From contig NZ_JAHLDL010000011.1 of NCBI RefSeq assembly GCF_018861315.1, positions 1-64,000 on the forward strand: a stretch of 64,000 nt of DNA, written 5' to 3'. The DNA is from Clostridium bowmanii (GTDB lineage: Bacteria > Bacillota > Clostridia > Clostridiales > Clostridiaceae). The notes beneath the pieces were generated by a model, which saw nothing but the letters and a program-made list of their open reading frames with translations, was not told the origin of the DNA and searched no databases. Positions 17,757 through 27,272 of this stretch are shown here, piece by piece; the first letter of the stretch is position 1, and each line of letters opens with the position of its first letter. Position numbers and translations under genes: made by a program.

Positions 17757-18398
17757 TTAGCCATTCTCACCCATTTTAACAAATAATTTTGTTATGTTAG
17801 TTTTTGATATTTTACCTACAACTTGAAATATTTCTTTCCCATTTTCAAATTTTCTTTGTACCACAGGTAAACTATCTACTTCATGTTCTATAATTCTTTG
17901 TGCGGCTAAATAAATACTATCCTCTTTTTCAACAAGCACTATATTGGGCATTCTAGTCATTATAATTCCTACAGGCACCTTGTGCATATCAGTCCCGCCC
18001 ATAGCCATTTTTAGAAAGTCTTTTCTAGATACAGCTCCCACTAAATTGCCATTATTGTGTATAAATAAAGTACCAACATCGTTTAAAAATAAATGCACTA
18101 TAGCATCATAAACCATAGTTTCTTCTGTAGCCATTACAGCTTTAGACATTACATCATTAACTTTAATATTTCTTATATAATCATAAACTAAACTATAAGA
18201 GGGTTTCTTCGAATACGTATATCCAACTTTTGGCCTTGCATCTAATATACCCGTCATTGTGAGTATTGCCAAATCCGGCCTTAGTGCTGCCCTTGTTACC
18301 CCTAACTTATTAGCTAGACGTTCACTTGTAATAGGTGGATTTTCTTTAACTAATCTAATTATTTCTTCTTGTCTTGGTGTTAGTTTTATTTTTTCCAC
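17757..18398 (-). CDS. CcpN-like HTH-CBS transcriptional regulator
   Basis: The 213-residue protein has an N-terminal winged helix-turn-helix (ITSERLANKLGVTRAALRPDLAIL) and two CBS domains (about 75-135 and 140-205). This is the architecture of Bacillus CcpN/YqzB, a repressor of gluconeogenic genes whose CBS pair senses adenine nucleotides. It sits immediately upstream of ppdK in the same direction, about 100 nt apart, which supports a role in controlling PEP-pyruvate interconversion. The ATG has a modest purine-rich leader (AAAGAGGGTGG overlapping). The regulatory target is inferred from neighbourhood and family. Confidence 0.85.
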   Translation of the reverse strand: MEKIKLTPRQEEIIRLVKENPPITSERLANKLGVTRAALRPDLAILTMTGILDARPKVGYTYSKKPSYSLVYDYIRNIKVNDVMSKAVMATEETMVYDAIVHLFLNDVGTLFIHNNGNLVGAVSRKDFLKMAMGGTDMHKVPVGIIMTRMPNIVLVEKEDSIYLAAQRIIEHEVDSLPVVQRKFENGKEIFQVVGKISKTNITKLFVKMGENG

Positions 18399-18754
18399 CC
18401 TCTTTCTATTTTAATTCCTTGTAAATGTTATGTATTTGTTATATTTGCAATATTGTAAATACAAACGATTGCACAATGCATTATATACTAGAATTTTACA
18501 TACCATTTGTAACATTGTACCACATTATTAAAATAAATTGTAGGGTTTTTTATGATTTTTTATGTAAAAGAATTAATTTACTCTATGTTAATAATTTTCA
18601 ATAAACAATGTTTAGCTGTGACTAATATTGTAAAATAAGAAAATTCCTCTTTCTATAAAACAAGCAATTTTTATTTGCTTTTTTTATAGAAAGGGGAATC
18701 ATATTATTACCATTTGTATAAGGCTAAAGTTAAAATTAAAAAATAATTATTTTC
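18399..18754. other. Intergenic stretch upstream of ccpN
   Basis: No gene is seen. It carries the upstream region of the ccpN-like gene and the long hairpin at 18642-18699 that ends the preceding transcript. The remainder is AT-rich without further recognisable features. Confidence 0.6.
18642..18699 (-). terminator. Long hairpin terminator after the DUF4342 gene
   Basis: An 18-bp outer stem (18642-18660 with 18682-18699, one mismatch) encloses a second stem AGCAA/TTGCT. The minus-strand side continues into a T-rich tract, consistent with termination of the era-recO-DUF4342 transcript. It is unusually long for a simple terminator. Confidence 0.65.
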
Positions 18755-19387
18755 TTATTTTTCCTCTTCTTTTTCCTCTTTTTTCTCTTCTTTTTTTAGT
18801 TCACTTTCTTTGTCAAATTTTACTGTATACTGATATACATTTTCTTCTTTATCGTCTTTTGTGCTTTTGCTGTTTTTGGTAAAAGTATCTTTTGTATCAT
18901 TATATTTTTCTTTTACCTCGCCTGTCATATCACTCATTCTACTTTTAACGTCTTCAACTGTATTTTTTATAATAGTATTAACTACTTCAACAGAACCATC
19001 TGCTTTAGTTATCTCAACAGTAACCTTTGTAAGTACTGCTGTTAATAATCCAAGAGCAATTAACACAGGATTATATAATCCTATTAAGCCCGCCGCAATA
19101 CCAGCATTAACAGGTATGTCTATAACTACAGTATCATCTTTTTTTATTTTTATTCTTGTAACGTTGCCTTTTTTAACAATATCTTTTATTGTTGTTACAA
19201 ATTCATCCTTAGTAGAGTACATTTCCTCCATGTTAAATTTAGCATATTTCTTTTGCTTTGCTTCAATATAAATTAGAGCATTGACTACGTCACTATCACA
19301 TTCCTCTAATGCTTCCTTAGCCTCAGTATATGAAACTCCTGTTCTTTCTTTAATGATATCAATTTTTTCCAATGTAATTTCTGCCAT
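18755..19387 (-). CDS. DUF4342 protein with N-terminal UBA/TS-N-like domain
   Basis: The 210-residue product starts with a UBA-like three-helix domain (about 3-45, RTGVSYTEAKEALEECDSD), as in EF-Ts and other translation-associated proteins. A DUF4342 domain follows (about 65-130) with a hydrophobic stretch around GIAAGLIGLYNPVLIALGLL. The C-terminal tail is highly charged and Lys/Glu-rich. The function is unknown. An upstream ATG exists, but the ATG at 19387 has AGGAGGAAG in front. It lies 45 nt after recO in the same direction and is followed by a strong hairpin, so it probably ends that operon. Confidence 0.75.
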   Translation of the reverse strand: MAEITLEKIDIIKERTGVSYTEAKEALEECDSDVVNALIYIEAKQKKYAKFNMEEMYSTKDEFVTTIKDIVKKGNVTRIKIKKDDTVVIDIPVNAGIAAGLIGLYNPVLIALGLLTAVLTKVTVEITKADGSVEVVNTIIKNTVEDVKSRMSDMTGEVKEKYNDTKDTFTKNSKSTKDDKEENVYQYTVKFDKESELKKEEKKEEKEEEK

Positions 19388-19431
19388 TAAAATCTTCCTC
19401 CTCATAATTTTTCTAAGATATAAAATAGTTT

Positions 19432-20181
19432 TTAATTTTCGTATTCCTTTAAATAATCAAACATTTCTAGGCTCTTTGGCTTTCTTGTATAATTTTGGGA
19501 TATAATAGTGGATAAAATTTTGTACAACTCAAGCTTTGAGGTTTTAGACACAGCTATTCTATTAATCTTATCCATACCAAAGTTATTTAAGAATTTTAAT
19601 GTATTATATGTAGGGTTTGAAATATATATACTATTTAACTTTTCACAATCTTTACAAATAGGTCCATAAGATTGTAAATCAATATTATTAGACATTATTA
19701 TTTTTTTTCTGCACTTAACACATTGATTAAAATTTAATTCATAACCTGTAGCCCTTAAAATTTTTGTTTCAAAGGCTCTTGCCAGAACTTCTATATCCAT
19801 AACATCATTTTTTATAAAATAAAAACTAGTGACTAAATCTTTAAAAAGTTGCTTATTAGCCTCTTCATTTTCCATTGTAATATCAATTAATTCATTAAAA
19901 TACGAAGCATAAGTAATTGTATCTAGGTCCCTTAATAATTGCTGAAATGAATCAATAATTGTAACTTCATTTATGGTATATAAATTTCTACCTTTGAAAA
20001 GCACAAATTCTGCAAAGCAGCAAGGTAAGGTTGATGATACAAACTTACTTTTATTTTTTCTGGCTCCCTTTGCTATAGCTGTTATTTTACCGAAATCTTC
20101 AGTAAAAAGCCAAACTAACTTATCAGCTTCTTTAAACTCTTGAGTTTTTATTACAATAGCCCTAGTTTTTAAAATCGACAG
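19432..20181 (-). CDS. recO: DNA repair protein RecO (probable CTG start)
   Basis: RecO loads RecA with RecR in gap repair. An ATG-initiated frame starts only at 20004 and would lack the N-terminal OB domain. The same frame is open upstream to 20181 and encodes SILKTRAIVIKTQEFKEAD and LVWLFTEDFGKITAIAKGAR, the conserved RecO N terminus. No ATG, GTG or TTG occurs in that extension at the right place. The first usable codon is CTG (20179-20181), eight bases after GGGG, giving 249 residues, the family length. The C-terminal part contains the zinc ligands CVKCRKK and CKDCEK. It starts 11 nt after the era stop. Confidence 0.88.
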   Translation of the reverse strand: MSILKTRAIVIKTQEFKEADKLVWLFTEDFGKITAIAKGARKNKSKFVSSTLPCCFAEFVLFKGRNLYTINEVTIIDSFQQLLRDLDTITYASYFNELIDITMENEEANKQLFKDLVTSFYFIKNDVMDIEVLARAFETKILRATGYELNFNQCVKCRKKIIMSNNIDLQSYGPICKDCEKLNSIYISNPTYNTLKFLNNFGMDKINRIAVSKTSKLELYKILSTIISQNYTRKPKSLEMFDYLKEYEN

Positions 20182-20192
20182 AAAATCATCCC

Positions 20193-21074
20193 CTACTTAT
20201 ACCCTAATTCTTTCAAAATACTTGAAGTATCTCTCCATTCTTTCTTTACCTTTACCCATAATCTTAGGTTTACTTTTTCGCCTAAAAATTTCATTACATC
20301 TTGTCTTGCATAAGTAGAAATTTGCTTAAGGGTTTTTCCACCTTTTCCAATTATTATGCCCTTATGTGAATCTTTTTCGCAGAGCAAATTAGCTTCAATA
20401 TGGTACATATTCCTTGCATCTCTTTTCATAGAAATAATTTCTATTGCTATTCCATGAGGTACTTCTTGGGATAAAAGCTTCAAAGCCTTTTCTCTTATGA
20501 TTTCAGTTATAATAAATCTTTCTTGTTGATCTGTAATCATATCCTCTGGGTAATATAATGGCCCTTCTGGAATGTTATCTTCTACAAGTTTAGTAACTAT
20601 GTCAACATTTTTACCTTTTATGGCTGCTATAGGAATTATTTCTTTAAAAGCAAAATACTCAGAATAGCTTTGAATAGTCTTAGCTACTCTTGCTTGGGTA
20701 TTCTCATCAATCTTATTAACTAATAAAAATACTGGAATTTTACTATTTTTTAGTTGTTCAAGAATATGCATATCACCTTTATCAACTTCATCCCCAGGTG
20801 TGGTTATAAATAATATGACATCTACTTCTGACGTAGATTGCTCCGCTACTTTAACCATATATTCTCCTAGTTTATGCCTAGGTTTATGCATCCCAGGAGT
20901 ATCTACAAATATTATTTGAGATTCTTTAGTTGTTAAAATGGTCTGTATATTATTCCTAGTAGTTTGGGGTCTATTAGATACAATCGACAATTTCTCCCCC
21001 ATAATATAATTTATTAATGTAGATTTGCCCACATTAGGTCTTCCGATGATTGTTACGAATCCTGATTTAAACAT
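20193..21074 (-). CDS. era: GTPase Era
   Basis: Era is the ribosome-assembly GTPase that binds the 3' end of 16S rRNA. The 293-residue protein has G1 GRPNVGKST (11-19), G2 [11 protein letters not shown]3 [14 protein letters not shown]4 NKID, and a C-terminal KH domain with the [12 protein letters not shown] loop. The length is standard. It is followed directly by recO and preceded by cdd, the common order ybeY-dgkA-cdd-era-recO. Confidence 0.98.
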   Translation of the reverse strand: MFKSGFVTIIGRPNVGKSTLINYIMGEKLSIVSNRPQTTRNNIQTILTTKESQIIFVDTPGMHKPRHKLGEYMVKVAEQSTSEVDVILFITTPGDEVDKGDMHILEQLKNSKIPVFLLVNKIDENTQARVAKTIQSYSEYFAFKEIIPIAAIKGKNVDIVTKLVEDNIPEGPLYYPEDMITDQQERFIITEIIREKALKLLSQEVPHGIAIEIISMKRDARNMYHIEANLLCEKDSHKGIIIGKGGKTLKQISTYARQDVMKFLGEKVNLRLWVKVKKEWRDTSSILKELGYK

Positions 21075-21157
21075 ATATCCTCCTTTTGGTTATCTTAAGT
21101 AGATTGATAATTATTAATACTTAGCTATTCATACTTAGCTATTCATAATTATCTATC

Positions 21158-21556
21158 TTACTTAAATAAATCTTCTTTTGTAAAAGCTCCTGGTAATATC
21201 TCTTCCATTGTCTTTATTATATAACTGTCTTCATTCTTCACTAATATAATTTGTATATCCTCTGTAGCAAATTCTGCTATAACTTGTCTGCAAATGCCAC
21301 AAGGGTAGGTATTAGTTGTCATATCTCCCACTATAGCAATGGCTTTAATTTTTCTATGTCCCTCAGATACAGCTTTGAAAATTGCGGTTCTTTCAGCGCA
21401 ATTAGTTGCACCGTAGGAAGCATTTTCTATATTGCATCCAGTATATATTGATCCATCTTCAGTAACAACTGCTGCACCAACTTTAAATTTCGAATATGGT
21501 ACATATGCATTTTCTCTGGCATCTATTGCACTTTTAGCTAATTTTTTATAATCCAT
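21158..21556 (-). CDS. cdd: Cytidine deaminase
   Basis: The enzyme converts cytidine and deoxycytidine to uridine and deoxyuridine for salvage. The 132-residue homotetramer-type protein has the catalytic CAERTAIFKA (Cys-Ala-Glu) and PCGICRQVIAEF zinc motifs, with the substrate-binding GCNIENASYG stretch. It lies between the dgkA-PAP2 fusion gene and era. Confidence 0.96.
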   Translation of the reverse strand: MDYKKLAKSAIDARENAYVPYSKFKVGAAVVTEDGSIYTGCNIENASYGATNCAERTAIFKAVSEGHRKIKAIAIVGDMTTNTYPCGICRQVIAEFATEDIQIILVKNEDSYIIKTMEEILPGAFTKEDLFK

Positions 21557-21717
21557 TATACACCCCTACACCATTAATTTAAGGCACATTAAATAAGCTA
21601 TTTATTTGTATGCACCTAATATTGAAAATCACGTATACCAATTATATCACTAAATATTAATATTTCAATAATATTATAATTTTATTTGTTGTTTTAAACA
21701 TTTTAAAATAAAAAGCC

Positions 21718-22416
21718 TCATCCCAAAACTTTAAAAAGTAATAAGGTTAATAGTGTTCCAAAAGCAGCACCGAAAATAACTTCTAGAATAGAATGAATTT
21801 GTGAATCAACCCTGCTTTGTGCAACAATTACTGCTAATAAATAAGATAATACCATAATTAGTGGTTCATTAGTTAATAAAGTCATGGCAGTTGCTACTGA
21901 AAAAGCTATGGTACTGTGACCACTTGGCATTCCTCCCCTAAATGGAGTTCCTTCACCATAAATTGACTTAACCACTACTGCAGCAATACAAACTATAACT
22001 AGTATAAGAAAAGTCATGTTAGGGTTAGATTTTCTAAGCTTTGACATCATTGTTATATTAAATGGAGTTAATTTATCCCAGAATATCACATAGCCTACTA
22101 AAACTGAATTTATAGCGGTTACTAGCACTGCCCCAGCCGCAACATTTTTCGCAATTTTTGCCAGTGGATGATAGAAATTTGTTGTGGCATCTATGGCACA
22201 TTCTACCGCCGTATTTATCATTTCAGCTACTATAACCAAGGTTATAGTTATTGTTAAAATGAGAAGTTCTACCTTTGATAAGTCAAAAAAAAACGAGGCA
22301 GTTAGAACTAATATTGTAACTATCATGTGTACCTTCATGTTTCTTTGTGTACGGATGGAATATATGATTCCTTCAATAGCATAATTAAAACTATCAACTA
22401 ATTTTTTAACTTTCAT
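21718..22416 (-). CDS. Diacylglycerol/undecaprenol kinase fused to PAP2 phosphatase
   Basis: Residues 1-115 are a DgkA-type lipid kinase (MVIVAEMINTAVECAIDATT motif region with the catalytic Glu of AEMINTA, and KIAKNVAAGAVL). Residues 125-232 are a PAP2 domain with GMPSGHSTIAFS and a later SQIHSILEVIFG histidine motif. Firmicute DgkA proteins phosphorylate undecaprenol; a fused PAP2 domain could remove phosphate from the same lipid carriers or from phosphatidate. About seven membrane segments are visible. It lies between ybeY and cdd. The domain calls are firm; the net reaction of the fusion is inferred. Confidence 0.9.
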   Translation of the reverse strand: MKVKKLVDSFNYAIEGIIYSIRTQRNMKVHMIVTILVLTASFFFDLSKVELLILTITITLVIVAEMINTAVECAIDATTNFYHPLAKIAKNVAAGAVLVTAINSVLVGYVIFWDKLTPFNITMMSKLRKSNPNMTFLILVIVCIAAVVVKSIYGEGTPFRGGMPSGHSTIAFSVATAMTLLTNEPLIMVLSYLLAVIVAQSRVDSQIHSILEVIFGAAFGTLLTLLLFKVLG

Positions 22417-22476
22417 ATTTAACCACCTTTAAAAATATTGTAACTACATTATTTTTAAAATAATCATAAATAAACT

Positions 22477-22977
22477 CTATCTAGATATTTTAAAATTGTT
22501 CAATATTTCTTCTTCTTTTTTTCGCATAATGATTTTTGGTGCTTCCTCCATGTGGTCATAACCTAGCAAATGTAAAATTGAATGAACTGTAAGATAAGCG
22601 CATTCGCGAGTAAAGGAATGCCCAAATTCTTCACTTTGCTCCTTGGCTCTCTCTAGTGATAAGGCCACATCCCCAATTACTAGCTTCCCATCATATAAAT
22701 CACTTCCATCAAATTTATAATTTATGTATACATCCTTAAATACCTTGTTTTCAGGATAATTTAACATTGGAAAAGAAAGCACATCCGTGATTTCATCTAT
22801 GCCACGATTTTTTAAATTTATTTTTCTAATTTCTTCATTATCAATAAATATAACACTTACTTCATTATCTATAAAGAGTTTTTCCTCGAAAAGTGTGTAT
22901 TTAATAACATCTTTTATAACAGTTTGTAGATTTTGTGTAACTTCAATCTTATTTTGCCTATTATCTATATAAATCAT
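22477..22977 (-). CDS. ybeY: Endoribonuclease YbeY
   Basis: This is a metal-dependent RNase needed for 16S rRNA 3' maturation and ribosome quality control. The 166-residue protein has the zinc motif [11 protein letters not shown] (H-x3-H-x5-H) near the C terminus, preceded by DVLSFPM. The start overlaps the pgpH stop by 4 bp, indicating translational coupling. Confidence 0.96.
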   Translation of the reverse strand: MIYIDNRQNKIEVTQNLQTVIKDVIKYTLFEEKLFIDNEVSVIFIDNEEIRKINLKNRGIDEITDVLSFPMLNYPENKVFKDVYINYKFDGSDLYDGKLVIGDVALSLERAKEQSEEFGHSFTRECAYLTVHSILHLLGYDHMEEAPKIIMRKKEEEILNNFKISR

Positions 22978-25088
22978 ACTTTCTTTTGCTCCTTTATTTT
23001 ATCCTTTTCCCATTTATCTGTAGGGTACTCTATTCTCTCATGATATATTCCTGAAAGAACTTTTAAAAATGCCTTTCTTATTTTTTCTAAATCTTTTAGT
23101 GTTAAATCACAATTATTTAGTTGTCCATCATTAAGCCTGGCTTTTATTATATTATTAACCATTTCCTCAATTTTACCTTTTGTAGAATTAGAAATTGATC
23201 TTACAGCAGCTTCCACCGCATCTGCCAGCATAATGATGGCGGCTTCCTTGCTTTCAGGATTTGGACCCGGATACCTAAAATCCTCTTCATTAACCTCATC
23301 TGGATTTTCACTAGAGTTTTTCATTGTTACATAAAAGTACTTAACTAAAGTAGTACCATGATGCTGCCCAATAACATCTTGAATGACCTTAGGAACCTTA
23401 TATTCTTTTGCAAGTTCTAAACCATCCTTTATATGAGAAATAATTATAAGTGTACTTAAATTAGGTGTTATCTTATCATGTGGATTATCATTTCCTAGTT
23501 GATTTTCTTTGAAAAAATAAGGTCTCTTGATCTTTCCAATATCATGATAATATGAGCAAGTTCTTGCAAGAACAGGATTAGCACCAATTACTTCTGCTGC
23601 AACCTCTGAAAGGTTAGCCACAAGCACAGAATGATGATAACTCCCTGGTGCTTCTAAAAGTAACCTTTTTAATAGTGGATGATTAGGGTTCGATAATTCC
23701 AAAAGCTTCACTGTGGTAACTATGTCAAAAAAACTTTCGAAAAATGGTAAAAATCCTATGGTAAGTACTCCTGCTATAAGACCTGCAAGAGAAACCATTC
23801 CTGCTCTTTTAAAAACATCAACTATACTATTGCTTATCAAAAATCCCATTGAAAGATAAAATGCTAAATTTATCATTGCTATATATATAGAGGAATATAA
23901 TATATCATTTCTTTGTTGCATTTTCTTTAGTACTATAACCCCAACAATAGAATTTAGAATAGCTAGTGTTGTAATTTCAAAATTAAAATTAACTGCAACA
24001 CTAATTAGAATACAGTTAAGGATGTTTAGTGCTATTGATACTTCATCATTAATTAAAATGGTCATAAGCATAGGTATACAAGCTAAAGGGATTACAAATA
24101 CAGAAATTATGCCTAGTACTCTAGCCAATAATATGGCTATTATACTAAGAATATTAAGCATAATCAGTTTTTTTGTATCCGAAAATATTTCTGATTGATA
24201 CTTATATAAATAAAACCATTGAAGTAGTACTACAAGGCATACAAGCCCTGCCAAACTTAAGTATAGTGACCATTCAAAATTACTAGTATTATCTAGTAGC
24301 CCCAGTGATTGAACCAATGCCTTTTGTTCAGTAGTTATTGGTGACCCTTCACTTACAATTATTTGGTCTTTTTTAATCATAACAAGTTTAACATTTTTTC
24401 TTGCCTGCTCTATCAACAAATCTGTTTTTTCTTTATCATAAATTGAATTAGGACGAACTTCTGCATTTGCTATAGACATTCCTATTTCTCTAGTATCCTT
24501 TATAAAATTTGAATTGTTAAAAGCTGTAGTAATAATACCCTTTGCCATTATAATTTCTTCAGGCTTATTTTCATTTATTGTGGTTACCTCATATAGGGTG
24601 GTAATATTTTTTTTAAGAAATTCTTCTAAATCCGTTGCTTTACTAGGCTCGAGCTTTAATAGTGTCTGATAATTTTCCGGGGTAAAATTATCAACTGGAT
24701 TAGTTTCCTTTAGTGAAGCTACTTTTTCTGATAACGCTTCTTCCTTGGACCCTCCATTGCTATTTATGATTGAATTACTGGCATTTAACTTAGCCACTGC
24801 AGAAAACAACTTACTAATATTTTCTACAGCATCTTTATTTACTGAAACTTTAATTGTCTTTTTCCCTACAAGCTCTACAGCCTTAGTTCTATTATTTTCT
24901 GTTGCCACCTCATTTTCAACTTCTCTAGGAGCTTTTATATCTATTCTTGCAATATCCCCCACATTTATTGTATATTTTTTTGGAACCAATGCTGTTACTA
25001 AAATAGAATACATAATAATTACCGTAGCTATAAAAATTAAATAAGGCTTTACTTTATTAAGTGTCATAAGTTCTCTAATATTTTTCAA
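22974..25088 (-). CDS. pgpH: PgpH-like 7TM-HD cyclic-di-AMP phosphodiesterase
   Basis: The 704-residue membrane protein has one N-terminal membrane segment, a long extracytoplasmic 7TMR-HDED domain (about 60-270), seven membrane helices, and a cytoplasmic HD domain with [25 protein letters not shown] and GQHHGT. PgpH proteins hydrolyse c-di-AMP and so affect osmotic and cell-wall homeostasis. The frame extends to a TTG at 25127 without a ribosome-binding site; a TTG at 25088 has GCGGGG seven bases upstream and is preferred. It lies between yqfD and ybeY, a conserved arrangement. Confidence 0.93.
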   Translation of the reverse strand: MKNIRELMTLNKVKPYLIFIATVIIMYSILVTALVPKKYTINVGDIARIDIKAPREVENEVATENNRTKAVELVGKKTIKVSVNKDAVENISKLFSAVAKLNASNSIINSNGGSKEEALSEKVASLKETNPVDNFTPENYQTLLKLEPSKATDLEEFLKKNITTLYEVTTINENKPEEIIMAKGIITTAFNNSNFIKDTREIGMSIANAEVRPNSIYDKEKTDLLIEQARKNVKLVMIKKDQIIVSEGSPITTEQKALVQSLGLLDNTSNFEWSLYLSLAGLVCLVVLLQWFYLYKYQSEIFSDTKKLIMLNILSIIAILLARVLGIISVFVIPLACIPMLMTILINDEVSIALNILNCILISVAVNFNFEITTLAILNSIVGVIVLKKMQQRNDILYSSIYIAMINLAFYLSMGFLISNSIVDVFKRAGMVSLAGLIAGVLTIGFLPFFESFFDIVTTVKLLELSNPNHPLLKRLLLEAPGSYHHSVLVANLSEVAAEVIGANPVLARTCSYYHDIGKIKRPYFFKENQLGNDNPHDKITPNLSTLIIISHIKDGLELAKEYKVPKVIQDVIGQHHGTTLVKYFYVTMKNSSENPDEVNEEDFRYPGPNPESKEAAIIMLADAVEAAVRSISNSTKGKIEEMVNNIIKARLNDGQLNNCDLTLKDLEKIRKAFLKVLSGIYHERIEYPTDKWEKDKIKEQKKV

Positions 25089-25157
25089 ATCCCATCCCCG
25101 CCTTTTCTTCTTGCGTAAAACAAACAAATATATTGTCTCTTTTTAAACTGCCACACA

Positions 25158-26276
25158 TTATTCAGGAGCAATATTCTCTTCAGCAACAATTAACACTTTT
25201 ATTATATACTTACTCTTATCCACTTTTGCATCTACAATTTTATCTATAATTACCACATTTTTGTTCAAATTTCTCAAAATACTATGATAAATTTCATCCG
25301 TTACCTTAGTTACATCCACCTTTATATTTTTTTCTTCAATTTCATAGTAGATTTCACTTTTTATAAATTTATCTTTACTTTCTATTTTATCATATTTAGC
25401 ATAGGTAATTAAGCTATTTTTGAGATAAATTTTTTTATTTGCAAGTTTAATATATAAATTACTTATACTGTTACCTGTTTTAATCCTTGATATATTATTT
25501 AAGGGAACTTCTTTAATCTCCTCGTAAAAAGTTTTTGCAATAACTTCTCCCTGAGCATGTACGGGATAAACACTTCCTTCTTTGCCTTGCTCTCCTTTAA
25601 CCAATAGATCTCCCTTTTGTATCATGTCTCCATTTTTCACAACTGCTGTACCTTCTGTGGTGAACACTCTAACTACTTCACCATCTTTATTGGCTATTAA
25701 ATCACGAGGGGGCTGCTGCTTACTAATTATTATAGGGGGTGATTGTCTTTCAATTACATCAATCTTTAACTTAACACCGTCTATCCTAGCTTTAACCCAC
25801 ATTATTTCATCATTGTTTCTTAGAATTTTATTTTCAATTTCATATACATCCATATTTTTCTTTCTGAGCCCAGGATTTATTCCAAATCCACTAATTTGAT
25901 TACGCAATTCATATGGACTTATATAATGTTCTGTATTGATTTTTATATTCCATACAAAGGTAGATAAATAGTATATTATGGACAAAAACAAAAATGCCCC
26001 TATTAAGAGAGCCGATCTCCTTTTCATTTTCATTACAAAAAAGGATAATCCACTTCTACTTACTATTCTAATTGTGCTATTTGATTTTTGAGCCACTTTG
26101 GCAATTTCAACATAATCGCATAATTTAACTTCCAAAACTAGAGTTGTTATATTAATTTTTTTTATATTTTTAACTATAATACCATTTGTCCACAGTAAAT
26201 TTATAAACTTTTCTGGCATAAATGCTTGGATTTCCATTGTGATAGTGCCTTTTTTATATTTTTTAAAATTATTCAT
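25158..26276 (-). CDS. yqfD: Sporulation protein YqfD
   Basis: YqfD is a SigE-controlled membrane protein of the mother cell. The 372-residue product shows VEIQ-type N-terminal domains (residues 1-85), a single membrane helix (about 85-105, SALLIGAFLFLSIIYYLSTF) and a large extracytoplasmic region with ERQSPP and KDGEVVRVFTTEGTAVVKNG. An upstream GTG exists, but the ATG at 26276 gives the family-like start MNNFKKYKKGTI and overlaps the yqfC stop by 8 bp. It lies between yqfC and pgpH as in most clostridia. Confidence 0.93.
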   Translation of the reverse strand: MNNFKKYKKGTITMEIQAFMPEKFINLLWTNGIIVKNIKKINITTLVLEVKLCDYVEIAKVAQKSNSTIRIVSRSGLSFFVMKMKRRSALLIGAFLFLSIIYYLSTFVWNIKINTEHYISPYELRNQISGFGINPGLRKKNMDVYEIENKILRNNDEIMWVKARIDGVKLKIDVIERQSPPIIISKQQPPRDLIANKDGEVVRVFTTEGTAVVKNGDMIQKGDLLVKGEQGKEGSVYPVHAQGEVIAKTFYEEIKEVPLNNISRIKTGNSISNLYIKLANKKIYLKNSLITYAKYDKIESKDKFIKSEIYYEIEEKNIKVDVTKVTDEIYHSILRNLNKNVVIIDKIVDAKVDKSKYIIKVLIVAEENIAPE

Positions 26277-26553
26277 GGCTTTCATACACAACAGATTTAA
26301 AGTTACCACTTAAAGTTATTGTGTTTCCCCCTATAAATAATATTTTAAAATTTTTTCCATATATCGAAATTGGACCCACATTAGAATTTATCTTTATTTC
26401 TTCTTCTTCAAATATTACCACACCTTTATGGTTTTCTATATATATTTCATTATTGGCCAAAATGGTTATTTTGGGTAAATCTAATAAGATGTCTCTTGGC
26501 AATTCTAATTTGTTAGCTATAGTTTCCTTTGTTTTATAAACTTTACTATCCAT
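26269..26553 (-). CDS. yqfC: Sporulation protein YqfC
   Basis: This 94-residue YabP/YqfC family protein has a typical ELPRDILLDLPKITILANNE core. In B. subtilis it is SigE-dependent and expressed in the mother cell. It directly precedes and overlaps yqfD. The ATG has AGGTGGGAG upstream. Confidence 0.92.
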   Translation of the reverse strand: MDSKVYKTKETIANKLELPRDILLDLPKITILANNEIYIENHKGVVIFEEEEIKINSNVGPISIYGKNFKILFIGGNTITLSGNFKSVVYESHE

Positions 26554-26643
26554 ACTCCCACCTCATAAAATACTTCATAATAAATTTATGAAAAAAAAGC
26601 ACAACAAATTACAGTTTTTTATTTTATAATTTTTATAAGCAAA

Positions 26644-26672
26644 AAAAGATCCAGCCAAAGGCTGAATCTTTT
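26644..26672 (-). terminator. Terminator before yqfC
   Basis: AAAAGATTCAGCC pairs with GGCTGGATCTTTT (small mismatch) around a 3-nt loop, followed by seven T residues on the minus strand. It closes the rpsU/yqeY-remnant transcript. Confidence 0.8.
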
Positions 26673-26866
26673 ATTTATTTAAATATTGTTTTACTATTTC
26701 ACTAACAAGCTTACCATATGCTTTACCCATAATTTCAGATAACTCGGCAAACATAAGTTTCTCACGTGTTTCATGCTATTAGTTCCCAATGCTACTACTG
26801 TTTCTCTGAATGACTCTAAATTTCTAATTTATTTAACTGCTGAGGAAGGTATTCTAACAAAATTTT
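26671..26866 (-). pseudogene. Remnant of yqeY (GatB/YqeY domain)
   Basis: Reading the minus strand, one frame gives ILLEYLPQQLNKLEI then a TAG stop. A second frame gives VVALGTNSMK and a third gives MGKAYGKLVSEIVKQYLNK followed by TAA. These match, in order, the YLPKQL, GATSMKDMGKVM and GKADGKLV parts of YqeY. The gene is therefore broken by a stop and at least one frameshift, and its N-terminal half is missing. It sits between rpsU and yqfC, exactly where clostridia carry intact yqeY. A terminator follows. Confidence 0.75.
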
Positions 26867-26908
26867 ATTTTATAAAATAAATCTTGTTTCATTCCATTTT
26901 TAAAAATT

Positions 26909-27085
26909 CTATTTGAATTTTCTCTTTCTTGCAGCTTCTGATTTTAACTTCTTTTTAACGCTTGGCTTTTCATAGTGCTCTCTTTTTCTAACTTCTCCAA
27001 GCACTCCACTTCTTGCGCATTTTTTCTTAAACCTTCTTAAAGCGTTCTCAATGGACTCGTCTGCTCCAACCTTAATTTCTGACAT
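26909..27085 (-). CDS. rpsU: 30S ribosomal protein S21
   Basis: The 58-residue, strongly basic product reads [19 protein letters not shown] at the N terminus and ends in AARKRKFK, the S21 signature. S21 joins the 30S platform near the anti-Shine-Dalgarno region. Two adjacent ATGs are preceded by GGAGGGAGGG; the second (27085) gives the family start. The frame is too short for a 60-codon cut-off. It is followed by the yqeY remnant. Confidence 0.95.
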   Translation of the reverse strand: MSEIKVGADESIENALRRFKKKCARSGVLGEVRKREHYEKPSVKKKLKSEAARKRKFK

Positions 27086-27272
27086 CATTATCCCTCCCTC
27101 CGCTAGCTCAATTCAATTTAAAAACAGCTAATGCGGGGCCTAAATAGCACATTTTTTATTATACAACACAGTTTTGCATTATGTCAACATTTTCATTGCT
27201 ATTTTGTAATATATAATGTATTTAAATATAAAATATACATTACAATTTAACATTTGAAAAACTAGTTATATA

